Below are positions 1 through 8,854 of a stretch of 64,000 nucleotides of DNA, in pieces (the first letter of the stretch is position 1; every line of letters begins with the position of its first letter). The stretch comes from Candidatus Poribacteria bacterium. GTDB lineage: Bacteria > Poribacteria > WGA-4E > WGA-3G. The notes under the pieces are model-generated. The model did no database searches. It had not been told where the DNA came from and was given only the letters and a program-made list of their open reading frames with translations. The translations under genes and the position numbers were made by a program. The stretch spans positions 2,790,001-2,854,000 of the forward strand of contig OY282386.1 of assembly GCA_958295945.1 (NCBI GenBank), written 5' to 3'.

Positions 1-1
1 G

Positions 2-646
2 TTTGTTGGCTCTGATGGTACTGTGGTTGGTGTGGATGTCAACGCGGAAATACTTGAAACAGCAAAAGCACGTGCAGACGCAGCAGGTTACACAAACATT
101 GAATTCATTGCGGGAGATACACGAACTCTTGAACTTCCGAGCGATTTTGATGCCGTAGTCGGTAGACTCGTCTTGATGTATATGGCAGACCCTGGAGATG
201 CCCTCAAACATTTAGCAATCCATTTACGACCCGGTGGAATTGCGGCATTTCAGGAAGTAGATTTTTCACCATATAGTGTTGCTGTCCATCCGGATACACC
301 TTTGATAAACGATTTAATAAAATGGGGACGTACAGCCTTTGAACGTTCAGGTGCACATGTTGAAATGGGGATGGAACTTTATAAAGCCTTTGTTGATGCT
401 GGTTTGCCAGAACCCTCTTTGCATTTTGAAGCACCCATGGGTGGTCCCGAAGATTGGCCTGGTTTTGAATACCTTGCGAACAGTTTCCGGAGTATTTTGC
501 CATTAATTGAGGCTTACGAGATCGCTACTGCTGAAGAGGTAGATGTAGACACTTTAGCCTCCCGAATACAAGCAGAGGTCGCTGCATCAAAACGTCCCAT
601 CATGTTACCGCCGCATATCACAGCACATGCAACCCTACCAAGTTAA
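2..646 (+). CDS. Class I SAM-dependent methyltransferase, 5' truncated by window edge
   Basis: The reading frame is open from base 2, so the gene starts before the window and its glycine-rich SAM motif I is missing. The visible part begins FVGSDGTVVGVDVNAEIL, motif II of a UbiE-like Rossmann methyltransferase, where the Asp after GV contacts the SAM ribose. Next come AGDTRTLELP (motif III region) and LRPGGIAAFQE (motif after beta 5). It aligns residue for residue with the downstream gene at 658, so the two are tandem paralogues 11 bp apart. A GTG at 23 could start translation but would remove half the SAM site, so it is unlikely. The substrate cannot be read from the sequence. Confidence 0.85.
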   Translation, partial: FVGSDGTVVGVDVNAEILETAKARADAAGYTNIEFIAGDTRTLELPSDFDAVVGRLVLMYMADPGDALKHLAIHLRPGGIAAFQEVDFSPYSVAVHPDTPLINDLIKWGRTAFERSGAHVEMGMELYKAFVDAGLPEPSLHFEAPMGGPEDWPGFEYLANSFRSILPLIEAYEIATAEEVDVDTLASRIQAEVAASKRPIMLPPHITAHATLPS

Positions 647-657
647 TACATTCAAGC

Positions 658-1518
658 ATGATGAGAAATAGTTCAGATAATATGCGTCCCTTAAATAGCG
701 ATACAAACTATGCTTTGGGACGCACCTCTCACGAAACGACTCGGCTCATTGAGCAGTCAAAGATTTATGGTAAAGCAACGCTTCGTCTTTGTGAGCGCGC
801 TGGAATTTCGACAGGGATGCGCGTGCTTGATATCGGAAGCGGTGCTGGAGATGTTGCGCTCACAGTCGCAGAACTGGTCGGTAAATCGGGGCAAGTTGTG
901 GGAGTAGATGTCAATCCTGCAATACTTGAAACGGCGCGTCAAAGAGCTGCTGATACAGGCAAATCAAATGTAGAATTCATCGCAGGTGATGCACGAACGA
1001 TCAATTTTGATGAGAAATTTGACGCGCTTGTTGGTCGGTTTGTATTGATGTATATGTCTGATCCAGTAGCAGCGTTGACGAAACTTATTCCCCATCTAAA
1101 ACCGGGTGGAATCGTCGCGTTTCAGGAACCAGAATATACACTCTATCCCGCGTATCAGCATCCAGATACACCCCTTATGAATCAACTTTATCAGTGGATT
1201 ATAGAAGTATTTGAACATTCAGGAGCACATCTTGACCAAGGCATGGGTATGTATCGGACATTTATAGACGCGGGACTGCCGGCACCGCAGATGCATCTTC
1301 AGTCTCCGATAGGGGCGGAAGAAAAATGGCGTGGATACCGATATATGGCAACTATCTTTCAAAGTCTGCTGCCACTCATTGAGAAATATGAGATTGCCAC
1401 ACCGGAAGAGGTAGGTGTAGAAACATTATCGGAAAGGCTTCGTGCAGAGGTGCTATTATCAAAGAAACCGTTTTTCCTACCACTTCATGTGACCGCTCAT
1501 GCATGTTTGACAGATTAA
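658..1518 (+). CDS. Class I SAM-dependent methyltransferase (tandem paralogue)
   Basis: This 286-residue protein has the full SAM-binding core: VLDIGSGAGDVA near residues 56-67 (motif I), VVGVDVNPAIL (acidic ribose-binding residue), IAGDARTI, and LKPGGIVAFQEPE after strand 5. The C-terminal half, with repeated AHLDQGMGMYRTFIDAGLP-like segments, matches the preceding partial gene, so the pair arose by tandem duplication. Candidate starts are 658, 661 and 682; all precede the SAM core. It is probably cotranscribed with the upstream copy. Its stop overlaps the stop of the convergent gene at 1515 by 4 nt. It belongs to the broad small-molecule methyltransferase group; no substrate is assigned. 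Confidence 0.85.
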   Translation: MMRNSSDNMRPLNSDTNYALGRTSHETTRLIEQSKIYGKATLRLCERAGISTGMRVLDIGSGAGDVALTVAELVGKSGQVVGVDVNPAILETARQRAADTGKSNVEFIAGDARTINFDEKFDALVGRFVLMYMSDPVAALTKLIPHLKPGGIVAFQEPEYTLYPAYQHPDTPLMNQLYQWIIEVFEHSGAHLDQGMGMYRTFIDAGLPAPQMHLQSPIGAEEKWRGYRYMATIFQSLLPLIEKYEIATPEEVGVETLSERLRAEVLLSKKPFFLPLHVTAHACLTD

Positions 1519-2558
1519 TGTGTTTGCTTGAGTAATCCCCACTGAAGCGTGAGTTTTCCCTTAGGTGATACAAGATAAGGACTATCCGGCACCCAATCCA
1601 CAGCATAATCATGCCCGGGACGATCCAACAAGGGTGTAATTACCTTGGTATCAATATGATACCTATATATGTTGCTCAAGGATGCATCCTTTGGTGGTTG
1701 CTCATTTAACTTTACCTGTTGTGCACTGAAAACAACCGACTTACCGTTCTCTATCCAGTCAATGCTTCCAGGCTTCCAGTGGATCGGTATATCCAACTGA
1801 TTGACAGTTTCACCATTCAGATCACATATAAAATACCGAAATGCCTTTGGAATTTGCGTTGTAGGCTTTGCATCTCTTTTCTCCAAAGTAAACTCCCTTT
1901 GTGTATAGAGTATCTGTTTACCGTTCGGGGACCATCGTGGATTGTACCGTTCTATAGCCAATTCACCTTGTGGGGCTTCTGGGACCAATCTAAGTTTATT
2001 ACCTCCATCGGAATCCATGATATAAAGATTTCCACCTGTACCGATAAAAGGCACATCATGTATTAGGTATACAATCTGTTTTCCATTCGGTGACCAATCC
2101 GGAGATATGATGAATTGATCGGATATTTTTTCCTGATTACCATTCCTAATATTCAGCACGATACCACTACTTATCGTATTCTTACCTATTATCTCTGACC
2201 GAACATATAGAATCTTTTGTCCATCAGGTGAGAAAACTGGGTTGTCATCAAACATTGTCTTTTCTTGTGGGTGGGTGATGTGTTGGATATCCGTTCTGTC
2301 TGAATTTATTATGTGTATTGCAGAGTGATCACGATATACAATTTGTTTTCGATCAGACGACCAGCGTGGATGTGCAGCTTCACGAGTTGATGTGATTGAT
2401 GTCAAATTGCTGCCATCATCATCCATCGTGTATATATCTATGAAAGCATCTATTCCAAAATGGTTACCACGTTTTGATAAGAAAACGATTTTAGCATTTG
2501 CTACGGTTGAGAAAAGTATGAACAGAAGACAAAAGGCTATAGGTTTCCGAATACGCAT
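1515..2558 (-). CDS. Exported TolB-like beta-propeller protein with GKL tail
   Basis: The 347-residue protein has a signal peptide (about residues 1-22, ending VANA) and repeated PD40/TolB-type blades: HPRWSSDRKQIVY, NPVFSPDGQKILYV, SPDWSPNGKQIVYL, NPRWSPNGKQILYT and a degenerate last blade. Such propellers usually bind peptides or glycans in the periplasm or outside the cell. TolB itself works with Pal, but no tol or pal genes lie nearby, so it is not called tolB. The C-terminus SPKGKLTLQWGLLKQ resembles the tails of the unrelated exported proteins at 2804 and 47150. It is convergent with the methyltransferase. A PD40-only hydrolase inhibitor or a sensor are alternatives. Confidence 0.75.
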   Translation of the reverse strand: MRIRKPIAFCLLFILFSTVANAKIVFLSKRGNHFGIDAFIDIYTMDDDGSNLTSITSTREAAHPRWSSDRKQIVYRDHSAIHIINSDRTDIQHITHPQEKTMFDDNPVFSPDGQKILYVRSEIIGKNTISSGIVLNIRNGNQEKISDQFIISPDWSPNGKQIVYLIHDVPFIGTGGNLYIMDSDGGNKLRLVPEAPQGELAIERYNPRWSPNGKQILYTQREFTLEKRDAKPTTQIPKAFRYFICDLNGETVNQLDIPIHWKPGSIDWIENGKSVVFSAQQVKLNEQPPKDASLSNIYRYHIDTKVITPLLDRPGHDYAVDWVPDSPYLVSPKGKLTLQWGLLKQTH

Positions 2559-2668
2559 TGTTCACCTTAATTGAAGTTTATATCATAAAAACGCGTCTAT
2601 AACGTGAGTTACATAAATAAAGTCGTTGGAAACTCATCGCATATATTCTTAAGATTTAGTAGGATTTT

Positions 2669-2727
2669 TGTAGCACAATCTGTTAGATTGAAACTCATTA
2701 TGTGCAAACTAACAGTTTGTGCTACAA
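2669..2727. repeat. Dispersed palindromic repeat, copy 1
   Basis: A 59-bp imperfect palindrome begins ttgtagcacaatctgttaga and ends with the near-complement cagtttgtgctacaa. A second copy lies at 20315-20373 in front of hsdR. It is noncoding; the short open frames crossing it on both strands are by-products of the palindrome. Confidence 0.7.
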
Positions 2728-2803
2728 TTATGGAACTCACGTTGTCTATAGGTCGTGCAGAGTGTAGCAACACTGACCTACAGAAATACATTTGACAATA
2801 AAA

Positions 2804-3601
2804 CTACTGCTTTGCAGATTTCAGTTTGCCCCATGTGGTAGCCAATTTTCCGCGTGCCTCAACACCTAAGAGTTCACTGACACCATCATTCATAATAGAA
2901 AGGACTTCATCTTCTGTTAACCCACGCTTCCATACGTTGAGGTCGTCCATGAGTCCGTTGAAGGGACGATTATTGTCGATGTTGTAACCGACTCGTGCAC
3001 CTTGGCCCCAATCACCTGCTATCTTGTCTGGCAATCGTGCTTTTTCTTCACCTACCTTTTTGCCATTGATATATAGGTAAGCCATTCCTTCTTCCTGACT
3101 GAATGTGCCTGCATAATGCACCCATTCCTTTGCTTTGTTTACACCTGCCTTGATATCGAAGAGCGTTTTATTTGGATTATGTCCTCTATTGAGCCACCGA
3201 TAATTGCCATCCCCACGTGCCTCTGGGTGTACAAGCCAGGTACCATCTCCTGCGCGGGCATTGAAAATTGCCATATCTGCGATTGATTCAACGTTGATCC
3301 ACGCAACAACACTCATCCCTTCAGTCGGAATATGTTCAGGATCAACATTTGGACCATCCAAATCAAGATAACTACCCGTTACAAACTGTGCTGCTTTTCC
3401 AAATTTACCATCGTTAGATTGTGTTACTTTTTGAACAATTTTTCCATCGTACCCATGTCCGGATTTTTCAACAACATGTGTCGCCGTGAACTCTTCAAAA
3501 TCGAAATAAAGGACTAAGTCCGGATCTATCACATCAGCTGCGTAACTACCTATTTGAGATGTCAATAATAGACATACAAGAACAACTATACTGCGTTTCA
3601 T
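2804..3601 (-). CDS. Exported LamG-like (concanavalin A fold) protein with GKL tail
   Basis: The 265-residue protein has a signal peptide (MKRSIVVLVCLLL, cleavage near SYAAD) and then one LamG/jelly-roll domain over about residues 28-240. Typical blocks are LVLYFDFEEF at the start, GHGYDGKIV, MSVVAWINVES, WVHYAGTFSQEEGMAYLYING, and FNGLMDDLNVWKRGLTEDEV at the end. This fold binds carbohydrates or proteins at the cell surface. The last residues, VEARGKLATTWGKLK, share a tail with two other exported proteins in the window. It lies alone, upstream (on the minus strand) of a small repeat region. Confidence 0.8.
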   Translation of the reverse strand: MKRSIVVLVCLLLTSQIGSYAADVIDPDLVLYFDFEEFTATHVVEKSGHGYDGKIVQKVTQSNDGKFGKAAQFVTGSYLDLDGPNVDPEHIPTEGMSVVAWINVESIADMAIFNARAGDGTWLVHPEARGDGNYRWLNRGHNPNKTLFDIKAGVNKAKEWVHYAGTFSQEEGMAYLYINGKKVGEEKARLPDKIAGDWGQGARVGYNIDNNRPFNGLMDDLNVWKRGLTEDEVLSIMNDGVSELLGVEARGKLATTWGKLKSAKQ

Positions 3602-3732
3602 TTTGATGGCTCCTTATTTTGTTTAGATTTTATTTGTCTCCTCTCATCCATTTAAATTATGTAAAGTATACCATTTTTTTGTTTTTAAATCAATTTAATT
3701 CATTGCTGGTCAGGAATATTAAGTTTTAATAA

Positions 3733-4060
3733 AGTATCAACATTAGGATTTACTGAGAGTTAATATCCAAAGTGGTAGGTGCAGTTTCCTAACCGCATCA
3801 TAGACGTCAATTTAGTCTCTTTGCCTCTTATCACAGATATGTCCAGCGCGCTTACAAAGTGCCAAATCAACGGTATGAATGCCTTTTGGCATTCCCCACC
3901 TACAGGGTTTGTGAAATTTATAGTTACCGGTTGAATAAGTTAATATTCATACAGGACTATCGGGGTTGAAAACCCCTCCTACAAGAGCGAGGTTAGGAAA
4001 CCTCGCCTACAAGTTTGGGCGTGATTAAAATTACCCGTTTAATAAATTTAGTCTTCATTC
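3733..4060. repeat. Gene-free region with dispersed palindromic repeats
   Basis: The 769 bp between the LamG gene and kdsB hold no convincing gene. They carry several repeat units: 3733-3800 matches the reverse complement of 8275-8327; 3861-3904 (gtgccaaatcaacggtatga and following) recurs at 32284-32334; 3964-4014 contains ggttgaaaacccctcctac and gaggttaggaaacctcgcct, both self-complementary. An imperfect copy of the ttaatcttcat terminal motif of the 32228 MITE lies near 4050. From 4060 to 4370 only AT-rich leader sequence is seen. Confidence 0.7.
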
Positions 4061-4370
4061 GCAACTAAAATATAGGACAATCCTAATAAAAATGCGGATT
4101 GAGAGAAATTCATAATAATGTTGATTTCTTCTTAAGTTGACACCGATGGGTAATTCTCATTTTCCCTACCGTTTTCGGCATATAGTCGGAGTTAAGAAAA
4201 CCCTAAAACTAAATAAACCTGATTGCTGTTTTCTCTTGATTATTATGATAGATTAAGATAAATTAGATTGAACACAATTCAAAAGACTATAGGATTTTAA
4301 CCCAGAGAAATATAATTCAGATTGGAGCTGTTGTGTATTCAACCATTCCACATAAAGAGAGAAACTGCCT

Positions 4371-5126
4371 TTGATAAATATAGGAATTATCCCAGCACGG
4401 TATGCCTCAAGTCGTTTTGAAGGTAAGGTGTTAGCAGACATCCTGGGAAAGCCAATGGTGCAGCATGTATATGAACGTGCAAGGTGCTCAAAGATGCTCA
4501 ATCAAGTTATCGTTGCCACAGATGATAAACGGATATATGATGCTGTTAGAGGTTTCGGTGGGAACGTGCAGATGACAGGTGAATGTGCTACTGGTACTGA
4601 CCGAGTGGCAATCGTGGCTGAACAGATAAATTGTGATGTTGTGGTTGACATTCAAGGTGATGAACCATTGATTGAACCGAAACAGATAGATCTTATGCTT
4701 CAACCTTTTGTGGATAGACCGTCTGTCCAAGTTTGCACGCTGAAAGAACGTATTCACACTGTTGAAGATTTTCTTGATAGGAACGTTGTTAAAGTTGTTA
4801 CGAATAATCAAGGGGATGCGTTGTACTTTTCAAGGGGTTCTATTCCCAGTACTCCGATAAACAAAGAACACACTTTTGATGAAAGGACACTGGTCTACAG
4901 GCATATCGGTTTATATGCGTTCCGAAAGGAACAACTTCTTACCTTCACATCTTGGAAACGCACCCCGTATGAGATTACTGAGGGTTTGGAACAGTTGCGT
5001 TTTTTGGAACACGGCATCCCCATCCACGTCGTTGAAACCGACACCACCCTAATTGGCGTAGATGTTCCTGAAGACTTAGAAAAGGTAAAACAGATATTTG
5101 AAAAGAGAGGCATTGGAAGAAAATGA
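4371..5126 (+). CDS. kdsB: 3-deoxy-manno-octulosonate cytidylyltransferase (CMP-KDO synthetase)
   Basis: KdsB activates KDO with CTP for transfer to lipid A in the cytoplasm. The 251-residue protein has the family N-terminus GIIPARYASSRFEGK (nucleotide-binding loop), DILGKPMVQHVYERA, VATDDKRI and DIQGDEPLI, whose Asp coordinates magnesium. The length is normal. The start is TTG, because it is the only one placing the GIIPARY loop at the usual distance and it follows aagagaga. The stop overlaps the pyrG start as ATGA, so translation is coupled; this suits function, because pyrG supplies CTP. The gene implies a lipopolysaccharide-bearing outer membrane. Confidence 0.95.
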   Translation: MINIGIIPARYASSRFEGKVLADILGKPMVQHVYERARCSKMLNQVIVATDDKRIYDAVRGFGGNVQMTGECATGTDRVAIVAEQINCDVVVDIQGDEPLIEPKQIDLMLQPFVDRPSVQVCTLKERIHTVEDFLDRNVVKVVTNNQGDALYFSRGSIPSTPINKEHTFDERTLVYRHIGLYAFRKEQLLTFTSWKRTPYEITEGLEQLRFLEHGIPIHVVETDTTLIGVDVPEDLEKVKQIFEKRGIGRK

Positions 5127-6748
5127 CAAAATATATATTTGTAACAGGCGGCGTCATCTCTGGTATTGGCAAAGGAATAACAACAGCATCGTTAGGAAGA
5201 TTGCTCATAAATCGTGGATTTAATGTCAACCTCGTAAAAATTGATCCATATATAAATGTTGATGCTGGAGTGATGAATCCATTTCAACACGGAGAGGTAT
5301 TTGTGACGCACGACGGTGCTGAAACAGACTTAGACTTAGGAAACTATGAAAGATTTCTCGGTGTTGATTTAAATCAACATTCAAACTTTACAACAGGTTC
5401 TGTCTATAAGGAAGTGATTGAAAAAGAAAGGCGCGGCGATTATCTTGGTCAAACGGTTCAGTTGATTCCACATATTACAGATGAAATCAAACGACGTATC
5501 TATCAGATTGGTAAAGACAGTGATATTGATGTGGTCATCACTGAGATTGGTGGCACAATAGGTGATTTTGAAATGCCTCCGTTTGTTGAAGCTATACGGG
5601 AATTAGCCGTGGAGGTGGGTCGCGAAAACACTTTGTTCCTCCATGTTTCACTCATTTACACTTTGGCTAACGGAGAGAGCAAGAGTAAACCTACACAACA
5701 TAGCATTCGGAAACTCCAAGAATTTGGAATTCAACCTGACCTGTTGTTATGTCGTACGAGTCAACATCTTGATGATAGTATTCGTAGAAAGATTGCCCTC
5801 CTTTGTGGTATCAGTGAAGACTTTATTATTGAAGGTTTAGATACGAAATGTGTAGATGAAATTCCGTTGAATTTTGAAGAACAGGGTATGGGACATCTCG
5901 TTTCAAAGAAGCTTGGACTTGAAAGGCGCGCGACTCTGGATGCCGAATGGGTTGCCATGGTAGATAAACTAAAGAATCCTAAGCATTCCACAAAAATTGC
6001 TATTGTCGGTAAATATACTACTGGAAGCGATGCATATATTAGTGTTCAAGAAGCGATCAAACATGGTGGTATTGCTAATGAAGCCGAAGTTTGTATCGAA
6101 TGGATAGAAGCTGAATCGTTAACAGAGAATATGGATCTTGATGGATTGTTTGAAAATATAGACGGTATTTTGGTCCCCGGTGGATTTGGGGATCGTGGCA
6201 TTGAGGGCATGATAACCGCTGTAAAATATGCTCGTGAGAAGCGTATACCTTATTTGGGTTTATGTCTCGGAATGCAGTGCCTTGTAATTGAATATGCTCG
6301 GAACGTTGCAAACATGATAGATGCAAACAGCACTGAAGTTGATGAAAAAACATCTTATCCTGTAATTGATTTGATGTTGGAACAACGTGCAATTGCAGAC
6401 AAAGGGGCAACGATGCGCCTTGGACATTACCCGTGTGTCCTCAAGGAAAACACAAAAAGTTACGAAGCGTTTCAACAACCGATTATATTGGAACGACATC
6501 GACATCGTTATGAACTAAATAATGACTACCGTTCAAGATTAGAAGATGCGGGACTATGTTTTAGCGGTGTATCTCCCGATGAAAGCTTGGTGGAAATAGC
6601 TGAGGTACCGGATCATCCGTGGATGGTCGGTTCGCAATTCCATCCTGAGTTTCAATCAAAACCGCTTACACCACACCCTTTATTCCGCGACTTTATTGCA
6701 TCTGTCCTATGTTATCAACAGGAAAGAACTGAATTAGGAGATAAATAA
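5123..6748 (+). CDS. pyrG: CTP synthase
   Basis: PyrG makes CTP from UTP, ATP and glutamine. The 541 residues show the synthetase domain first (TKYIFVTGGVISGIGKG, a P-loop-like start; NVDAGVMNPFQHGEVFV; DGAETDLDLGNYERF; TEIGGTIGD) and then a class I glutamine amidotransferase domain with nucleophile Cys in LGLCLGMQ and the His/Glu pair in QFHPEFQS. Length and domain order are standard. It starts inside the kdsB stop (ATGA), and its stop TAA overlaps the ATG of the next gene by one base, giving a compact kdsB-pyrG-larA-like run. Confidence 0.97.
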   Translation: MTKYIFVTGGVISGIGKGITTASLGRLLINRGFNVNLVKIDPYINVDAGVMNPFQHGEVFVTHDGAETDLDLGNYERFLGVDLNQHSNFTTGSVYKEVIEKERRGDYLGQTVQLIPHITDEIKRRIYQIGKDSDIDVVITEIGGTIGDFEMPPFVEAIRELAVEVGRENTLFLHVSLIYTLANGESKSKPTQHSIRKLQEFGIQPDLLLCRTSQHLDDSIRRKIALLCGISEDFIIEGLDTKCVDEIPLNFEEQGMGHLVSKKLGLERRATLDAEWVAMVDKLKNPKHSTKIAIVGKYTTGSDAYISVQEAIKHGGIANEAEVCIEWIEAESLTENMDLDGLFENIDGILVPGGFGDRGIEGMITAVKYAREKRIPYLGLCLGMQCLVIEYARNVANMIDANSTEVDEKTSYPVIDLMLEQRAIADKGATMRLGHYPCVLKENTKSYEAFQQPIILERHRHRYELNNDYRSRLEDAGLCFSGVSPDESLVEIAEVPDHPWMVGSQFHPEFQSKPLTPHPLFRDFIASVLCYQQERTELGDK

Positions 6749-8007
6749 TGTCTAACACTGCTACGGTCCGCTCAGGTGCTTGGTATGGAGATAGAGAAAT
6801 TACACTGCGTTTCCCATCGGATTGGGAAGTGGAAATGCTGAACCAGAAGGATGCTCCCGCACTATCTGATGCACAGATTGAACAAGCATTTGTCGAACCT
6901 ATAGGCACAAAACGTATATCAGAACTTGCTAAAGGCAAAAAGAGTACTGTAATTATCGTTGATGATCTGAGTAGACCGACTCCAGCATATCAAGTTATCC
7001 CTTTTATATTACGTGAACTTTCTGCTGCTGGTGTTCCTAAATCTGAAATACGATTTGTTGTGGGTGTTGGTGGACACCGTCCAATTTCCGAGGAAGAGAT
7101 GGTTAAGAAAGTTGGGGCGGACATCGCAGCAGAATATGAGGTAACCAATCATGATTTTTTAAGCAATGATTTACGGGCGTTAGGCAAACTTGAGAATGGC
7201 ACACCTGTGTATATCAATCGGACGGTTGCAGATTCGGATTTCAAAATGACTATTGGTGGAATATATCCACATAGTTCAGTAGGATTTACTGGGGGTGCGA
7301 AACTAATTGTGCCTGGGACCGCAGGTTTTGCTACAATGTACTATTTCCATTCTTTTCCACAAGGACGTGGTCCGGCAGTGATTGAAGGAGATAGTGAAGA
7401 ACCTGATCGGCGCGATACCATTGAGATGGCAGCGGGGTTGCTTGGATTGGATGCTATTGCCAATGTTGTGCTCAATAGTCGGCGTGAAATCTGCGGATTG
7501 TTTGTTGGAGACTTCGTCAAGGCACATCGTAAAGGTGCACATTTTGCATTGGAGACCTACACGACAAAGATATCTGAGGAGACTCGGACAGAAAGCGATC
7601 TTGTTGTGATTAACTGTTATCCGCTTGATGCTGATGCAATTCAACTTGATAAGGCACTCGCGGCATTTTCCTATTTTGAAAACGCCTATACAATTGCCCT
7701 TTATCCTGCTACTGACGGTTCCTGTTTCCACGGGTTGTTTGACCGACTTGATTACAAACGTTATATGCAACAGAAAATTGAACGTTTGCCTACGGTCCCA
7801 ACACCTGAACCGAAAATTGGGAAACCGACTCAACTCCATGTTTGGTCTGAGCATTTTGATAGAGATGATTTCTACAAAGAATATCCTTCATCTCTCCTTT
7901 ACCGTGACTTAGATCAACTGATTGAACTCATGACAGAGAAACTTCCAGCACGTGCCAAAGTTGCAATTTTACCTGTTGCTGGCACTCAAATATTGACACC
8001 GAGCTAA
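6748..8007 (+). CDS. LarA-like nickel-pincer racemase/epimerase (DUF2088), paralogue 1
   Basis: The 419-residue protein has the LarA (lactate racemase) layout. Putative catalytic and cofactor residues His110 (GGHRP), His175 and Lys185 (PHSSVGFTGGAKLIVPG) and His201 (YFHSFP) fall at nearly the spacing of His108, His174, Lys184 and His200 in Lactiplantibacillus LarA. VDDLSRPTP near residue 71 is the family substrate loop. LarA enzymes need a nickel-pincer nucleotide made by LarB, LarC and LarE, none of which is in this window. The paralogue at 8855 is very similar. Substrates of LarA homologues vary (2-hydroxyacids), so lactate is not assumed. It is coupled to pyrG by a one-base overlap. Confidence 0.85.
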   Translation: MSNTATVRSGAWYGDREITLRFPSDWEVEMLNQKDAPALSDAQIEQAFVEPIGTKRISELAKGKKSTVIIVDDLSRPTPAYQVIPFILRELSAAGVPKSEIRFVVGVGGHRPISEEEMVKKVGADIAAEYEVTNHDFLSNDLRALGKLENGTPVYINRTVADSDFKMTIGGIYPHSSVGFTGGAKLIVPGTAGFATMYYFHSFPQGRGPAVIEGDSEEPDRRDTIEMAAGLLGLDAIANVVLNSRREICGLFVGDFVKAHRKGAHFALETYTTKISEETRTESDLVVINCYPLDADAIQLDKALAAFSYFENAYTIALYPATDGSCFHGLFDRLDYKRYMQQKIERLPTVPTPEPKIGKPTQLHVWSEHFDRDDFYKEYPSSLLYRDLDQLIELMTEKLPARAKVAILPVAGTQILTPS

Positions 8008-8020
8008 CTTCAAGAGCTGT

Positions 8021-8327
8021 GTAGGAGGGAACTCCGATTCCCGATTATCACTGGGTTAATTCGCGATTCGGAGATCGCTCCTACAGGTATTGTGATCATA
8101 TTTTCTCAAAAACTTACATACCCCTCAATTCAGGGTTATTTAGTTTTCCGTTTTTCTTGTATTTTCTTTCACAAATGCTAAATTCTCCAAGACGGTAGGT
8201 GCGGTTTCCTAACCGCACCGGATTTGTGTCAGACACCTTTCATAATAGGTCTTATCACAGGTTTCAGTACGGTTAGGAAACCGCATCTACCGCTTTGAGT
8301 ATTAACTTTCAGTAAATCCTGATGTTG
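8021..8327. repeat. Two dispersed palindromic repeat units between larA-like genes
   Basis: The 431-bp gap holds two units. At 8021-8084, gtaggagggaactccgattc is followed by gattcggagatcgctcctac, its approximate complement; the same pair occurs at 24301, inside three MITEs near 35-37 kb, and in decayed form at 20219 and 41378. At 8195-8327, gtaggtgcggtttcctaacc pairs with ggttaggaaaccgcatctac. The end of the second unit is the reverse complement of 3733-3800. No gene is visible in the gap. Confidence 0.75.
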
Positions 8328-8438
8328 ATAATTTATTTAGACTAAAAAGTCCTGTCCTCAATTCACAACGGTTGACATCTTCAACTAATTCATGTTATCC
8401 TATGCTACAGAAAAGATACGGAGGTCGAAAGTTTAATT

Positions 8439-8672
8439 ATGACTGGCGCAGAAGCTCTTATACAACAAGGTCTTGAACAAGGGAGAATAGACGAGAAACA
8501 GGAAGCAGTTCTTAGACTGATGCAGCTTCGTTTTACGGAAGTTTCAGATGCGGTTGTCAATGAAATAAATGGTATAGAGGACCTTACGCTTCTTGACGCA
8601 CTTTTTGAAGAAGTTTTCAATGCTGAAACTTTTGAGGATATTGTTTTGCCAAACAAAAATAACGGTGCATAA
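8439..8672 (+). CDS. Small protein resembling the C-terminal tail of Rpn/DUF4351-type proteins
   Basis: This 77-residue reading frame starts with ATG 13-18 bp after a clear ggagg at 8420-8424. The protein (LIQQGLEQGRIDEKQEAVL, then RFTEVSDAVVNEINGIEDL) resembles the C-terminal portion of Rpn-family (PD-(D/E)XK) transposase-like nucleases, where a GRxEG helix leads into a short DUF4351-like domain. The nuclease domain itself is absent. It may be a stand-alone remnant or a small helical protein that kept only the oligomerising tail. Its own ribosome binding site argues it is translated; the family link is inference from pattern. Confidence 0.5.
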   Translation: MTGAEALIQQGLEQGRIDEKQEAVLRLMQLRFTEVSDAVVNEINGIEDLTLLDALFEEVFNAETFEDIVLPNKNNGA

Positions 8673-8761
8673 AAATAATAGTTCGTTAGAAGCATTGCGA
8701 TCCCTTTGTCTGAAGTGCATTAGTTATATTAGAATTTGAAATCATTGAACACTCTGCATCG

Positions 8762-8786
8762 GCGAAGTTAGGACACCTCGCCTACC
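8762..8786. repeat. Short palindromic repeat upstream of second larA-like gene
   Basis: gcgaagttaggacacctcgc followed by ctac is a short copy of the family seen at 3990-4014. It lies about 70 bp before the larA-like start and could sit in its leader. Confidence 0.5.
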
Positions 8787-8854
8787 TGTGAATGTAAGAG
8801 GTGTAATGAAGAGCGCAACTACGAAGTCAGTTGCTTCATTGAAGGAAAACCGAT

